From contig JAJFUN010000108.1 of NCBI GenBank assembly GCA_021372375.1, positions 1-45,237 of the forward strand: a stretch of 45,237 bases of DNA, written 5' to 3'. The translations under genes were made by a program, and so were the position numbers. Source of the stretch: Pelosinus sp. Lineage in GTDB: Bacteria > Bacillota > Negativicutes > Propionisporales > Propionisporaceae. Shown piece after piece: positions 25,166 through 34,244 of this stretch (positions are counted from its first letter, which is position 1; every line of letters begins with the position of its first letter). The notes beneath the pieces were generated by a model that did no database searches, was not told the DNA's origin, and worked only from the letters and a program-made list of their open reading frames with translations.

Positions 25166-25868
25166 TTAAACCTCCATAAAAACTGCTTGGCAGCATAGTT
25201 TGAACAGCTGTCTGAAAAGCTTCTGCATAATGCATTCCGGCCTGCCCTCCACGATAGGCCGCCAACCCGGTAAGTGCCTCTATTGAGCGTGGATGCGGAT
25301 ATTTTCGCATAATCCCTTCATAAGCTGCCAATGCATCAATTTTTTGTTGTAGATATTGTTGGCCTATTTCAAAGAAGCTATCTGGAATAAACTGATTTGT
25401 CCCTCCTGGAAAGGCCCAGTCGGTAGCTGACAGAATTTCCATATAATACAATCCACGCAATCTAAAATCTAGTGGTTTCCTCTGGAATAAACGCGAAGCA
25501 GCCTGACAAGCCAAAGAAGTATGTACATGATCATTATTAAGATCACCGGGATGATGCGTAAATATATATTCTGCCTTGGTCTTTTGAATGACTTCTTCAA
25601 TAAACTGCACCATAGGCAAATGAGGAACCGTGTTGAACTGTATGTTAGGAAATTCGCCTAAAAAAACATCTGAAAAACCTATGATTTCTTTACTGCTATT
25701 AATGTTATTCATAAGTTCTGGAATATTAGGACGATGCCTTCGCGCTTCAGCCTTTCCAGCTAAAATACAACTATATATTTTTAATCCCTTTGCTGCCAAA
25801 AAAGATGCCATTCCTCCACACCCTAAAACCTCATCGTCCGGATGAGCTGCTACTATTAATATCGACAC
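25158..25868 (-). CDS. PIG-L family deacetylase
   Basis: This 236-residue protein starts with SILIVAAHPDDEVLGCGG, where His-Pro-Asp-Asp is the zinc site (residues 9-12). The second metal motif, HHPGDLNNDHVH, follows near the middle. The family removes N-acetyl groups from GlcNAc-type sugars. The GTG at 25868 is chosen because GGGAGGGGGG lies just upstream; the longer frame to 25892 has no site. Its start lies inside the 3' end of the glycosyltransferase gene (38-bp overlap). Confidence 0.9.
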   Translation of the reverse strand: MSILIVAAHPDDEVLGCGGMASFLAAKGLKIYSCILAGKAEARRHRPNIPELMNNINSSKEIIGFSDVFLGEFPNIQFNTVPHLPMVQFIEEVIQKTKAEYIFTHHPGDLNNDHVHTSLACQAASRLFQRKPLDFRLRGLYYMEILSATDWAFPGGTNQFIPDSFFEIGQQYLQQKIDALAAYEGIMRKYPHPRSIEALTGLAAYRGGQAGMHYAEAFQTAVQTMLPSSFYGGLNV

Positions 25869-26673
25869 GGTAAATCCCCCCTCCCTGACCATTATCAGGT
25901 CTGGCTATATAATTTCTTATGGTTGATGTAATCGCATAACTACAAAAACAGATTGCTGATTTTATCAACCCCAGTTTTTCATGCTTCCGATAAATATTCC
26001 ACACCCCGAATGCAGAAGTAATTTTATTGCTTGACCTAGATCCGCGGATTCTTCGATAACGAAATAAATCATCAGGCATACCATAAGCAATATGGCCTCG
26101 TTTTAAGAGCATTAACCATAATAAATAATCTTCATTTCGCGCCGTTTGATAAGTGAAATTACCTGTCAACTGTCTATCAATCATCACGGCAGCACCACAG
26201 AATATGGTCTGATGCAGCTCATCATCATACCTCACCAACAAAGGTGGGATAACTAGACGGCCTACGCGGTTTCCGTCATCTGACATAAACCGGTAAGCTG
26301 TACAAGAAATTGCTGCCCCTTTGCTCATCATAAAATGCCGCTGCAATTCCAGTTTTTGTGGCAAAATAAGATCATCACTATCTAAAAAAATTATATATCG
26401 ACCTTTAGCCTTACTAAGTCCCAAGTTTCTCGCCGCAGCCGGGCCAGTATTTTTGCTCGTTTGAATGACTGCAATCCTCTTATCAATGGTACAATATTCT
26501 TTTACCATGCATATCGTAGCATCTGTTGAACCATCATCAACTATGATTAACTCCCAGAAGGGATAAGTTTGTGCCAATACTGATTCAATAGTTTGCCTTA
26601 TAAAGTTAGCAGCATTATATGCGGGGGTAATGATGGAAACAAGATCGTCATAATGTATTAAATCAGCTGCCAT
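25831..26673 (-). CDS. Glycosyltransferase family 2
   Basis: This 280-residue GT-A enzyme has VSIITPAYNAANFIRQTIES at the N-terminus, LIIVDDGSTDAT for nucleotide binding, IIFLDSDDLI as the D-x-D metal site, and the later NEDYLLWLML acid motif. It adds a sugar to the lipid-linked repeat unit at the inner membrane face. The ATG at 26673 has AGGGGTG 8 bases upstream and overlaps the end of the previous glycosyltransferase by 11 bp. Longer forms starting at 26709 or 26796 are less likely. The C-terminus is Ser-rich where it overlaps the deacetylase gene. Confidence 0.9.
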   Translation of the reverse strand: MAADLIHYDDLVSIITPAYNAANFIRQTIESVLAQTYPFWELIIVDDGSTDATICMVKEYCTIDKRIAVIQTSKNTGPAAARNLGLSKAKGRYIIFLDSDDLILPQKLELQRHFMMSKGAAISCTAYRFMSDDGNRVGRLVIPPLLVRYDDELHQTIFCGAAVMIDRQLTGNFTYQTARNEDYLLWLMLLKRGHIAYGMPDDLFRYRRIRGSRSSNKITSAFGVWNIYRKHEKLGLIKSAICFCSYAITSTIRNYIARPDNGQGGGIYRVDINSSSSSGR

Positions 26674-27484
26674 TGCACAAACACCCCTTTTTATCATTTC
26701 GCGTGTCATTAAAATTTCTTTTTCCTTCCAGCATTGCTGCACATGCCCCAGCAAACGACATATCCTTTTTATATAATTTATGTCTTCTAATAGCAAACTG
26801 CAATATCAGCAATAGACACCAAGGTGACGACACTGCCGCAAAAAAAGCTCCTTTGTCCAAAAAATATTTATCATTAAAACCAGTAAACCAGGTTGATGTT
26901 TCATGATATACATCGGCAATCTTATGCGTATCGGCATAAATTATAAGCCCCTTTTTTAAGCAATCCATAATGAACAAACTATCCTCCCCTGCACTGTATA
27001 CCGCCCCACCACCAAACAGGAGAGAAAAGAAGATATTGGCCTTTAAAATACTCTCTCTTTTAAAAGCCATATTAAAAGTTCCGTATTTTAAGCAATTATG
27101 GTATCTCACACGTTGAGTTTTTTCTATTGTTATAGTATCCCGTTCTTTATTGTAGCTTGGCACATTAAACATAATTACATCGGCATTCGGCATACGTATA
27201 AAAGCATCTTTGATAATAGCTTCATAATTATCCAAATATACAACATCATCATCGGCCATGACGCATATATCCGCAGTCGATCTCATCAAGGCATTATTGC
27301 GACTTTTTCCCACACCGCGCTCACTAAATGAATACATTTTATATTGCCTATTATTTATACTTTTTTCTAAATATGAGTTTCTATTACATTGATTTATAAT
27401 AATAGCGTTAGTCTGAAGATTCATTTTTTTAATTAATGACAAATCATTTTGATGCATGGTAGACACTAATACCTCAATATTCAT
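26663..27484 (-). CDS. Glycosyltransferase family 2-like protein
   Basis: The product is 273 residues. It is a compact GT-A enzyme: IEVLVSTMHQND at the start, GVGKSRNNAL, a D-x-D-like ICVMADDDVVY, and a later GAGEDSLFIMD-like segment (written SAGEDSLFIM). It belongs with the small GT2 proteins of capsule clusters. Sugar donor and acceptor are unknown. It follows the GT4 gene by 17 bp and overlaps the next GT2 gene. Confidence 0.85.
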   Translation of the reverse strand: MNIEVLVSTMHQNDLSLIKKMNLQTNAIIINQCNRNSYLEKSINNRQYKMYSFSERGVGKSRNNALMRSTADICVMADDDVVYLDNYEAIIKDAFIRMPNADVIMFNVPSYNKERDTITIEKTQRVRYHNCLKYGTFNMAFKRESILKANIFFSLLFGGGAVYSAGEDSLFIMDCLKKGLIIYADTHKIADVYHETSTWFTGFNDKYFLDKGAFFAAVSSPWCLLLILQFAIRRHKLYKKDMSFAGACAAMLEGKRNFNDTRNDKKGCLCNGS

Positions 27485-27501
27485 TGGCTTTTTAGCTCCT
27501 T

Positions 27502-28773
27502 TTATTTTAAGTGCCTGCTTTCCATTACTTCATCAAACACTGCCGCCATCTTCTCAGCCTGTGCCCTTCTTGAAAACTCATTAATAGCTGTTTCAACAGG
27601 CTTGAATCCAGTTGCTGATAAAATCTGTTCAAGACACCTCACCAGTTCTTCAACAGAGCTAACCAGGCTTCCCTTGTTTGTTCTTTCCAAAATTATTTTC
27701 ATATCAGAATCTGGACGGGCGATACAAATTAGTGGAGATTGCAATGGAAGCAAGGTAAAAAGTTTACCTGTCAATGTGCCTTTTGACCATTCATCATCGG
27801 TAGCTAAATCTTCTACAATGACGTTGGCCATAGAATGTTGAGCTTCATAATACACTGTTTGGGGATCACAAGATGGCAGCATTACAACAAGCGAGTGCAC
27901 ATCAAGTACATCTATTAATTCAGTTATTTTATTCTCCAAAAAAACCGGACCTAGCGAACGGATGACAAGCTTAACCTTGCCAACTTGTTTTAATGCCAGC
28001 AGCAATATCTTCACACTCTCCATTTGATGGTCATAAAAGCGACCTGCATAATAAATATAAACGCTTTTCGGAATTTGTGCTGTCGGAAGATACTTACTGT
28101 CTTGGGGCCACTCCCTAGAATCCCAGCCATTATAAATAACATCGCACTTTTTTTGGTAAGCACTACTTAGCATCCCAGCTAATGACTCGCTAACTGTAAC
28201 TAGCCGACTTACTGAAGAAAGCAGTCTTTTTTCAATTTGAACATCAACAAATTTCGCAAAATTACTTCTATTCAACGGATGCAATGCTGCCAAATCCCGA
28301 TAATCCGCAATCCAAGGAACATCATAGAGCTTAGCAAATTTGCGTCCAAGCCATAAAGCAGATGCGGGGTCAAATGTAGCTACTACTAAATCTATTTTTG
28401 GTAAGACCTGCTGTATTTTTTTATAATTTTCCCATACATCTTTATACCAAATAAAGATATAACGGTCGATTATTCGCAAGCGAAAATTGCATGTACTAAG
28501 CATAGCATGCACAAGTCTAGGCCATCCTGACATTTCATTTGCAGTCTTTGATATCTTACATTTATCTATATTTTCACTTGTTTGAAAATGCTCACCAATA
28601 CGAATAACTCTGTTTTGTGGCAAACTATCCGGCAATGCCCCTACGCTATTAGTAGTAATGATCCACGGAGTCCATCCGCACTTTTCAAGTTGCTTAACCA
28701 TATACCCATAACGCCTTGCTGCAATATTATTAACCGGTGGATAATGGTAACTAATAATTAGCACGTTTTTCAT
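27502..28773 (-). CDS. Glycosyltransferase family 4
   Basis: This 423-residue GT-B enzyme starts KNVLIISYHYPPVNN, the WbuB/GT4 N-terminal pattern. It has PWIADYRDL in the N-domain and a C-domain with an IYYAGRFYDHQMESV segment. The usual E-x7-E site is less clear (the region near DLATDDEWSKGTLTGKLF replaces it). The ATG at 28773 is chosen for its AAGGAG site; the longer frame to 28968 runs into the polymerase gene. The 85-bp gap to the polymerase holds no recognised element. Confidence 0.87.
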   Translation of the reverse strand: MKNVLIISYHYPPVNNIAARRYGYMVKQLEKCGWTPWIITTNSVGALPDSLPQNRVIRIGEHFQTSENIDKCKISKTANEMSGWPRLVHAMLSTCNFRLRIIDRYIFIWYKDVWENYKKIQQVLPKIDLVVATFDPASALWLGRKFAKLYDVPWIADYRDLAALHPLNRSNFAKFVDVQIEKRLLSSVSRLVTVSESLAGMLSSAYQKKCDVIYNGWDSREWPQDSKYLPTAQIPKSVYIYYAGRFYDHQMESVKILLLALKQVGKVKLVIRSLGPVFLENKITELIDVLDVHSLVVMLPSCDPQTVYYEAQHSMANVIVEDLATDDEWSKGTLTGKLFTLLPLQSPLICIARPDSDMKIILERTNKGSLVSSVEELVRCLEQILSATGFKPVETAINEFSRRAQAEKMAAVFDEVMESRHLK

Positions 28774-28858
28774 ACTTAACTCCTTATATAATAAGTTTTC
28801 TAGACTCCTGCCGATCCTTTTGATTACTGCTTTTAAAGCATGACACCGACTAGGACTT

Positions 28859-30133
28859 TTATGAATTAAACTCGACTGTATTATTATTACTCTGTGTGCA
28901 AGTTTCTCGCGCGACAGATACAACTCCCAATACAACTGCAAGCCAAAGCAAAATGCTGTCATATGCACGAACTAAAAACATGTTAGTGGCCACAAAAATC
29001 ATCATGTATAATGCGTACCGAGTAATGGGATGGATATTTTTATTAAGCAATAATTGCAGTAAAGCTGCACCATATGTCAGCAAAAGCAATGCAAAAGCAA
29101 ATAAACCATACTCCTCCAGTATAGAAACTATATTATGAGTATATGTTCCTGGCCGGCCTTCACGCACCTCAAATCTATAAGTTCCCAGAAAGTCTGACTT
29201 CATTAACACGGAAGTATTTATTTCGGAGAGCGCTTTTCTCGCTACAAACGACTCATCCCGTTCCGGTTCTAGGACGAACCCAACCATCAGCTTAAATACC
29301 GGATGGTAAATTACATTATTTAGGGCGTCACTTTTAGCCATACTAAATGCCCCAACGCCAGCACAAAGAAGTATGATAGCAAGCAAGGCTGTTATTACTT
29401 CGCTCTTGTAAAAACGCAACTCCGCAATTTTAGCAATTACCAGCGTAACAACAAAAAATATTAAACTTGCTCTTGAACCGACAACATATAAAATATATAG
29501 GGATATCACGAAAACTAAGATTTTACTGATTTGTGAGCGAAAAATGCATAGCAGAAAAATTGTTAAAAAAACATAACCATCACCAATAGCCTGATATCCA
29601 ATATTCGAATCGACTTGACCGCTATCATGCAAGTACTTTACTAAATACCGCAAGGAAAGGGACAATAATCCTCCCCCCTGACCAACCAAGTGCATACCAT
29701 AAGCCGCCAATACAATATACTGTATTGATAAATATGTCCATAAGCCTGTTAAGATTTTTTTACTGTTTAACATAAGCTGCCACAGTTTAGCCTGTCTAAA
29801 CAACAGAAATAGTACTAAAGGATAAAGCGAACCAAAAAAAGTATAACGGATAGCTACGAACGAACCGACAACTGACTCTAGCACCTCATAGTTAAATAGG
29901 GAATAAAAAAAGATATAAAAAATTAGGCATAAAAATAAAATTTCAGACCGAGAAAAAAAACGATGCCTAGTGAAAAATATTAACCCGATAGGTATAAGCA
30001 AAAATATACTCTGCGGAATTACCGGCATTATATGAACCATTCCAAATATATGCAAAAGCGGTCCAATACCAAATAGATATAATACAAAAAACAGCATTAA
30101 CTTTTCCTGAAATCTCTTAATTGAAACTTCCAT
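28859..30133 (-). CDS. O-antigen/EPS polymerase or ligase-like membrane protein (Wzy-like)
   Basis: This 424-residue protein has ten or more hydrophobic segments and a large soluble loop near residues 285-345 with R-rich turns (EVREGRPGTYTHNI and the following GLFAF segment), the usual architecture of Wzy/O-antigen ligase proteins. It is the only candidate for polymerising the repeat units in the cluster. Sequence conservation in this group is low, so the call rests on topology and context. It starts 9 bp after the deacetylase-like gene. Confidence 0.82.
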   Translation of the reverse strand: MEVSIKRFQEKLMLFFVLYLFGIGPLLHIFGMVHIMPVIPQSIFLLIPIGLIFFTRHRFFSRSEILFLCLIFYIFFYSLFNYEVLESVVGSFVAIRYTFFGSLYPLVLFLLFRQAKLWQLMLNSKKILTGLWTYLSIQYIVLAAYGMHLVGQGGGLLSLSLRYLVKYLHDSGQVDSNIGYQAIGDGYVFLTIFLLCIFRSQISKILVFVISLYILYVVGSRASLIFFVVTLVIAKIAELRFYKSEVITALLAIILLCAGVGAFSMAKSDALNNVIYHPVFKLMVGFVLEPERDESFVARKALSEINTSVLMKSDFLGTYRFEVREGRPGTYTHNIVSILEEYGLFAFALLLLTYGAALLQLLLNKNIHPITRYALYMMIFVATNMFLVRAYDSILLWLAVVLGVVSVARETCTQSNNNTVEFNS

Positions 30134-30142
30134 CAGTACACC

Positions 30143-31537
30143 TCACGCTTCAAACACACTTTTATAAGTTTCTAAATATTTAGCAGATGTCAAGCGGTTA
30201 TTATGCCATAATAATACAAACTCCCCATTATACTTATGAACAATCTCCTGTATCCCTTTCATTATCTCTTTAGTCTGTTCACAGGATAAGCCCATGTATT
30301 TTGGTTCCAATGCAGTAAAATCCGTAACCAATAATGGCTGTTCATATAAGCGGAGTGCCTCCCTTGTTGTAAGGTTATAGACAGGATAAGAAAAACACAC
30401 TCCGCACCTAAACCCCATTTTGTCTGCATATGATAATGAAGAGTCATAATAAAGTCCCGCGTCATAATAGTGCTGCCAAGTTTCCGGTGACCACCTTAAA
30501 TAGTGCTGGCGCCCACCAAAACGTTCCTGGAAAATACCTAAGCTCTGACAAGCTTCCCGCAATCTTAAAAACTGCTGCCTAATTTGATGTCCATCATAAT
30601 AAGAAATGTAGCTGGGATGAATACCGATTTCATGTCCACGGCTATGAATCTCTTTAAGTAATCCCTTAATATAGGGATGCTTAAAAGGATAAAAAGTGTC
30701 ATACTTAGAATTAAGCTGCTCTGTCATAAAATAAAAACAGCTTTTTAAATTATGAGCTTCACTAATATCCATGATTGCGGAAAAGGTATAATTTTCATCA
30801 CGATAAAACTGTCCCGCTTTTACACGCCAGGTCTGTATCAGCCTGTTAATCGGTTGGAGCAGCTCATGCCGTTTGACCAGATCGGCAACCGCGCTTCGGC
30901 AAGTCCGCTGCCATGATGTAAAAGCATAAGCAAACGGATAGTCTACATCATGCGTAACAACCATTTTAAAATTGCGCTGCTTGCGCTCCATGGCCGGCCA
31001 AAGCCTTTTTATGCACCACCATACTATCTCTAAATACTCATTGATAATCGGCCTTTTAAGAAAATCTTCCTGGTAAGCCAATGATGCTGTTGCTAAAAAT
31101 CGGCCATGCTCGTCATTCTCTTGTTTAACAACTTCTTCGTAACGGGTAAGCATAAAAAAGGCGGCTCCAAAAACATCAATCCCCAGTCGTACTTCATTGT
31201 CAACTTCAAATAAATAATTACCAAACTGATCAGCTTCCCCATAAATAACCGGTAATTGATTTTCTGTTAAAACATCACGTATTTCTTTATTTTCTACTCT
31301 CCACACAGCCAGTGGCTGCTTAGGCAAAGAATCTCTTTTTAGCCAGTGACCCATAGCATTATTAAAAAATGCGTCAGAAATAATTAACTTCTTTGCATTG
31401 TTATCCTGCATCGTAATGCAAATATTATTGCGTTGCTCGTAAATAGATTGATATTCCAGACCTAAAAACTCACCGAGCATAACATGAAGTATGTATTGCC
31501 TTTCCTGCTGGAAGGAGGCTGGTTGATAAATTATCAT
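30143..31537 (-). CDS. Polysaccharide deacetylase family protein with N-terminal DUF7033-like region
   Basis: The product is about 464 residues. The C-terminal half has NodB-type features: MVVTHDVDYPFA carries the catalytic base and metal Asp pair, HEIGIHPSY is the H-x3-H metal site, and later come GGRQHYLRW and LLWHNN. The N-terminal ~200 residues resemble the region that precedes such domains in EPS clusters, which I name DUF7033-like. It may remove O- or N-acetyl groups from the growing glycan. The start is uncertain: ATG 31537 has GAGGTGG 11 bases upstream, and a GTG at 31552 is also open. Confidence 0.8.
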   Translation of the reverse strand: MIIYQPASFQQERQYILHVMLGEFLGLEYQSIYEQRNNICITMQDNNAKKLIISDAFFNNAMGHWLKRDSLPKQPLAVWRVENKEIRDVLTENQLPVIYGEADQFGNYLFEVDNEVRLGIDVFGAAFFMLTRYEEVVKQENDEHGRFLATASLAYQEDFLKRPIINEYLEIVWWCIKRLWPAMERKQRNFKMVVTHDVDYPFAYAFTSWQRTCRSAVADLVKRHELLQPINRLIQTWRVKAGQFYRDENYTFSAIMDISEAHNLKSCFYFMTEQLNSKYDTFYPFKHPYIKGLLKEIHSRGHEIGIHPSYISYYDGHQIRQQFLRLREACQSLGIFQERFGGRQHYLRWSPETWQHYYDAGLYYDSSLSYADKMGFRCGVCFSYPVYNLTTREALRLYEQPLLVTDFTALEPKYMGLSCEQTKEIMKGIQEIVHKYNGEFVLLWHNNRLTSAKYLETYKSVFEA

Positions 31538-31573
31538 CAAAACAAAGACCACCTCGCCATTTTAATCATGTTA

Positions 31574-32533
31574 TCATGCTTTCCATATGCTCCGAATTGT
31601 TTTTAATAGTACGCATTTTTTATTATCCTTATATAAATTAAAGTAAGGTTTCTGCACTGCACCAAAGCTTTTAAAAAACTCTTCGACTTCTTCTATCATA
31701 CTACCCTCAAAATCGAATTTTTTATTTTGCCCAGCCAATAGCTTAATAGCCTCCCATATTAGTAAACTTTGCGCATTACTGGCCTTAAGGGCAGAATCTA
31801 TACCGGACATTAATAAATAAGCACTCATCTCATCCCATACCAGATAAATTGCCGCATGAAGTTGCATGTCCTGATCTTCTCCCAATATGATCATCCTTGA
31901 ATTATGAAGAGTACACGCCTGATCAAGCCTTCGCAAAAATTCTAGGCTATAAGGAATAGCCAGTTTTTTTCTATTGAAAACCAGCTTATTAAGCTTGTAG
32001 AACCTAGCAATATCATCATCTTGATAAACCTTAATAAATGCACCAGCCTTTTTTATTTTGGCTTTCTTTTCTCTTGTAAAATTAGAAAAAACAGCATCTG
32101 CATCCGTTAAATCTTCAATAACATAGGTATAGCGCGTAGTTTGTTTAAAGCCTCGCCAATAAAAAGGCAGCCAATTAGTTAAACTATAATGGGCATTTTG
32201 ATAAAACATATCTAGCGGCGGCAATTTATCAAGTAATTTGTCAATTACTTTCTTCTCATACGACAATTTCTTATAATAGGTTTGGTTTCTATTTTGCATA
32301 AACCATACTCCCATGGTCTGAGTTAGCAGTGGCATTGTACAGTACTTTATACCAAATTTTTGCTTTTTATAATAAGGCAAACTGGCTACTATTTTATTAT
32401 TTTGTTCATAAACTACAACATCCCAGTTATTTTCTCCACAGACGGCATCCAGCCACCAATCCTTCGAAAATACCGGTATTGTCGGTTCAATACTACACAA
32501 TTGTCTATACCTTTCTTTTGTTTCCAACCCCAC
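31574..32533 (-). CDS. GNAT / FemAB-like acyltransferase (BioF2-like)
   Basis: This 319-residue protein has two GNAT halves as in Acetyltransf_6/FemAB proteins. KDWWLDAVCGENNWDVVVYEQNNKIVAS-type residues open the first half. The second half has EKKAKIKKA, then an AAIYLVWDEMSAYLLMSG strand pair and SLLIWEAIKLLAGQNKKFDFEGSM. In EPS clusters this group is thought to acylate an amino sugar. It lies between the aminotransferase and deacetylase genes, 27 bp and 21 bp (to ATG 31537: 36 bp) away. Confidence 0.82.
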   Translation of the reverse strand: MGLETKERYRQLCSIEPTIPVFSKDWWLDAVCGENNWDVVVYEQNNKIVASLPYYKKQKFGIKYCTMPLLTQTMGVWFMQNRNQTYYKKLSYEKKVIDKLLDKLPPLDMFYQNAHYSLTNWLPFYWRGFKQTTRYTYVIEDLTDADAVFSNFTREKKAKIKKAGAFIKVYQDDDIARFYKLNKLVFNRKKLAIPYSLEFLRRLDQACTLHNSRMIILGEDQDMQLHAAIYLVWDEMSAYLLMSGIDSALKASNAQSLLIWEAIKLLAGQNKKFDFEGSMIEEVEEFFKSFGAVQKPYFNLYKDNKKCVLLKTIRSIWKA

Positions 32534-32560
32534 TAATATAAACCCCTTTTAAAGGCACAA

Positions 32561-33646
32561 TTATCTCAATAATGCCGCCATAATCTGTATTTGCTGATTC
32601 TCAGTTAAATATGCCCCCATGGGTAGACTGATTACGCGTTTTGCTACATTTTCCGCTGCCGGATATGATCCTTCTCCTTTACCTAAACGAAAAAAAACTG
32701 GTTGCAAATGCAATGGTACTGGATAATGAACAGCCGATGGTATCCCGGCCGCTCTCAATTTTTCTTGATAATTTATCCTATCATCTACCTGCACAGTATA
32801 CTGTGCATAAACACTGGTACATTTCTCTTGAATAAACGGTGTTACTATACTATTGGATAATAGCTCTGTATAGCGCTGGCCGATTTGCTCCCTAAGGACA
32901 ACCTCACCAGGGAAAATTTCCAATTTAACTAAAAGTATTGCTGCCTGCAAGGTATCAAGACGGCCATTTATCCCAACTAACTGATGGTGATAGCGCTTTT
33001 CCTGTCCATGCAGGCGAATTTGATCCATTGTTTTAAATATATTGCTATCATTAGTAAAGCAAGCTCCGCCATCACCATAACAGCCAAGCGGTTTGGACGG
33101 AAAGAAACTAGTGCAGCCAATTGTAGAAAGACTGCAAGACTTTCGCCCTTTATAAGTAGCCCCAAAGCTTTGCGCTCCATCTTCAATAACCGGAAGATTA
33201 TATTTTGATGCAATAGTATTGATTGTATCAAAATCAGCGCACTGCCCAAATATACTAACTGGTATAATAGCCTTTGTCTTTGAGGTAATAGCTGCCTCAA
33301 TTAAATCAGGCTTGATATTATAGGTTCTAGGATCAATATCAACAAATACCGGCTTTGCCCCTAGTAAAGCAATTACTTCGGCTGTTGCTATAAAGGTAAA
33401 AGGAGTTGTAATTACTTCATCCCCTGCATTAACTCCTAAAGCCATTAAGGCAATTAACAGCGCATCTGTGCCGCTTGCTACGCTTAGACAATGTTTTACG
33501 CCAACATAATCAGCAAGTTTTTCTTCTAGCTCGTGCACTTCCGGTCCCATGATGTATTGACCGTGCGCCAATACTTTTTGAATACGCCTGTCCAAATCTT
33601 CTTTTATTCTGTCTTGCTGCGCTTTTAAATCAATAAAAGGAATCAT
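32561..33646 (-). CDS. wbpE: UDP-3-keto-GlcNAcA aminotransferase WbpE-like (DegT/DnrJ/EryC1 family)
   Basis: This 361-residue PLP enzyme shows IPFIDLKAQQDRI at the start, GTDALLIAL, the phosphate-binding/aromatic region EDGAQSFGA, and the Schiff-base Lys in SFFPSKPLGCYGDGG. It is close in pattern to WbpE/WlbC, which transfers the amine from glutamate to the 3-keto sugar made by WbpB. It lies 16 bp after the wbpD-like gene, and the wbpA-B-D-E order supports the substrate call. Confidence 0.9.
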   Translation of the reverse strand: MIPFIDLKAQQDRIKEDLDRRIQKVLAHGQYIMGPEVHELEEKLADYVGVKHCLSVASGTDALLIALMALGVNAGDEVITTPFTFIATAEVIALLGAKPVFVDIDPRTYNIKPDLIEAAITSKTKAIIPVSIFGQCADFDTINTIASKYNLPVIEDGAQSFGATYKGRKSCSLSTIGCTSFFPSKPLGCYGDGGACFTNDSNIFKTMDQIRLHGQEKRYHHQLVGINGRLDTLQAAILLVKLEIFPGEVVLREQIGQRYTELLSNSIVTPFIQEKCTSVYAQYTVQVDDRINYQEKLRAAGIPSAVHYPVPLHLQPVFFRLGKGEGSYPAAENVAKRVISLPMGAYLTENQQIQIMAALLR

Positions 33647-33662
33647 CCCCTACACCCCTTTC

Positions 33663-34244
33663 TTATTTCGTGATAACAGCATCTGTTCTGCAGCGCTCAC
33701 ATTTGATACGCAGTGCATCTTTACTGACGATTACCTCACCACAGGCACAAGCCCAACCTTGTATACTAGCGGGATTTCCATATACCACGGCATAATCCGG
33801 CACATTCTTTGTCACTACCGCCCCCGCACCAACGAGGACATTTTTGCCGACAGTTATGCCACACACAATAGTCGCATTAGCCCCGATACTAGCACCTGTC
33901 CTAATCCTTGTGACAACATAATCTTTTGCAGTATTACGCGGATATGCACAGCGCGGCGTTTTTACATTAGTGAAAACCATGCTGGGTCCGCAAAAAACAT
34001 CATCTTCTAAAATTACGCCTTCATACACACTGACATTATTTTGTATCTTCACATTATTGCCGATTGTTACATTAGCAGCGATAAAGACATTTTGCCCAAT
34101 CCGGCACTTACTTCCAACCCTGACATGCCCTGATATATGACAAAAATGCCAAATCCGAGTATCTTCTCCAATTTGGACAGGGGCATCTATATATGAGGAT
34201 TCATGAACAAACCAGTTTTTTTCTGTATTCTGAGTGCTGTGCAT
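33663..34244 (-). CDS. wbpD: UDP-GlcNAc3N uronate N-acetyltransferase WbpD-like (left-handed beta-helix)
   Basis: This 193-residue trimeric acetyltransferase has hexapeptide repeats from about residue 35 to 150 (for example IGQNVFIAANVTIGNNVKIQ). The N-terminal VHESSYID and IWHFCHISG (catalytic His) are typical of WbpD. A C-terminal C-x-C/C-x2-C zinc-ribbon-like tail is present. It acetylates the 3-amine to give UDP-2,3-diacetamido-2,3-dideoxy-glucuronate. The start overlaps the end of wbpB by 44 bp. Confidence 0.9.
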   Translation of the reverse strand: MHSTQNTEKNWFVHESSYIDAPVQIGEDTRIWHFCHISGHVRVGSKCRIGQNVFIAANVTIGNNVKIQNNVSVYEGVILEDDVFCGPSMVFTNVKTPRCAYPRNTAKDYVVTRIRTGASIGANATIVCGITVGKNVLVGAGAVVTKNVPDYAVVYGNPASIQGWACACGEVIVSKDALRIKCERCRTDAVITK

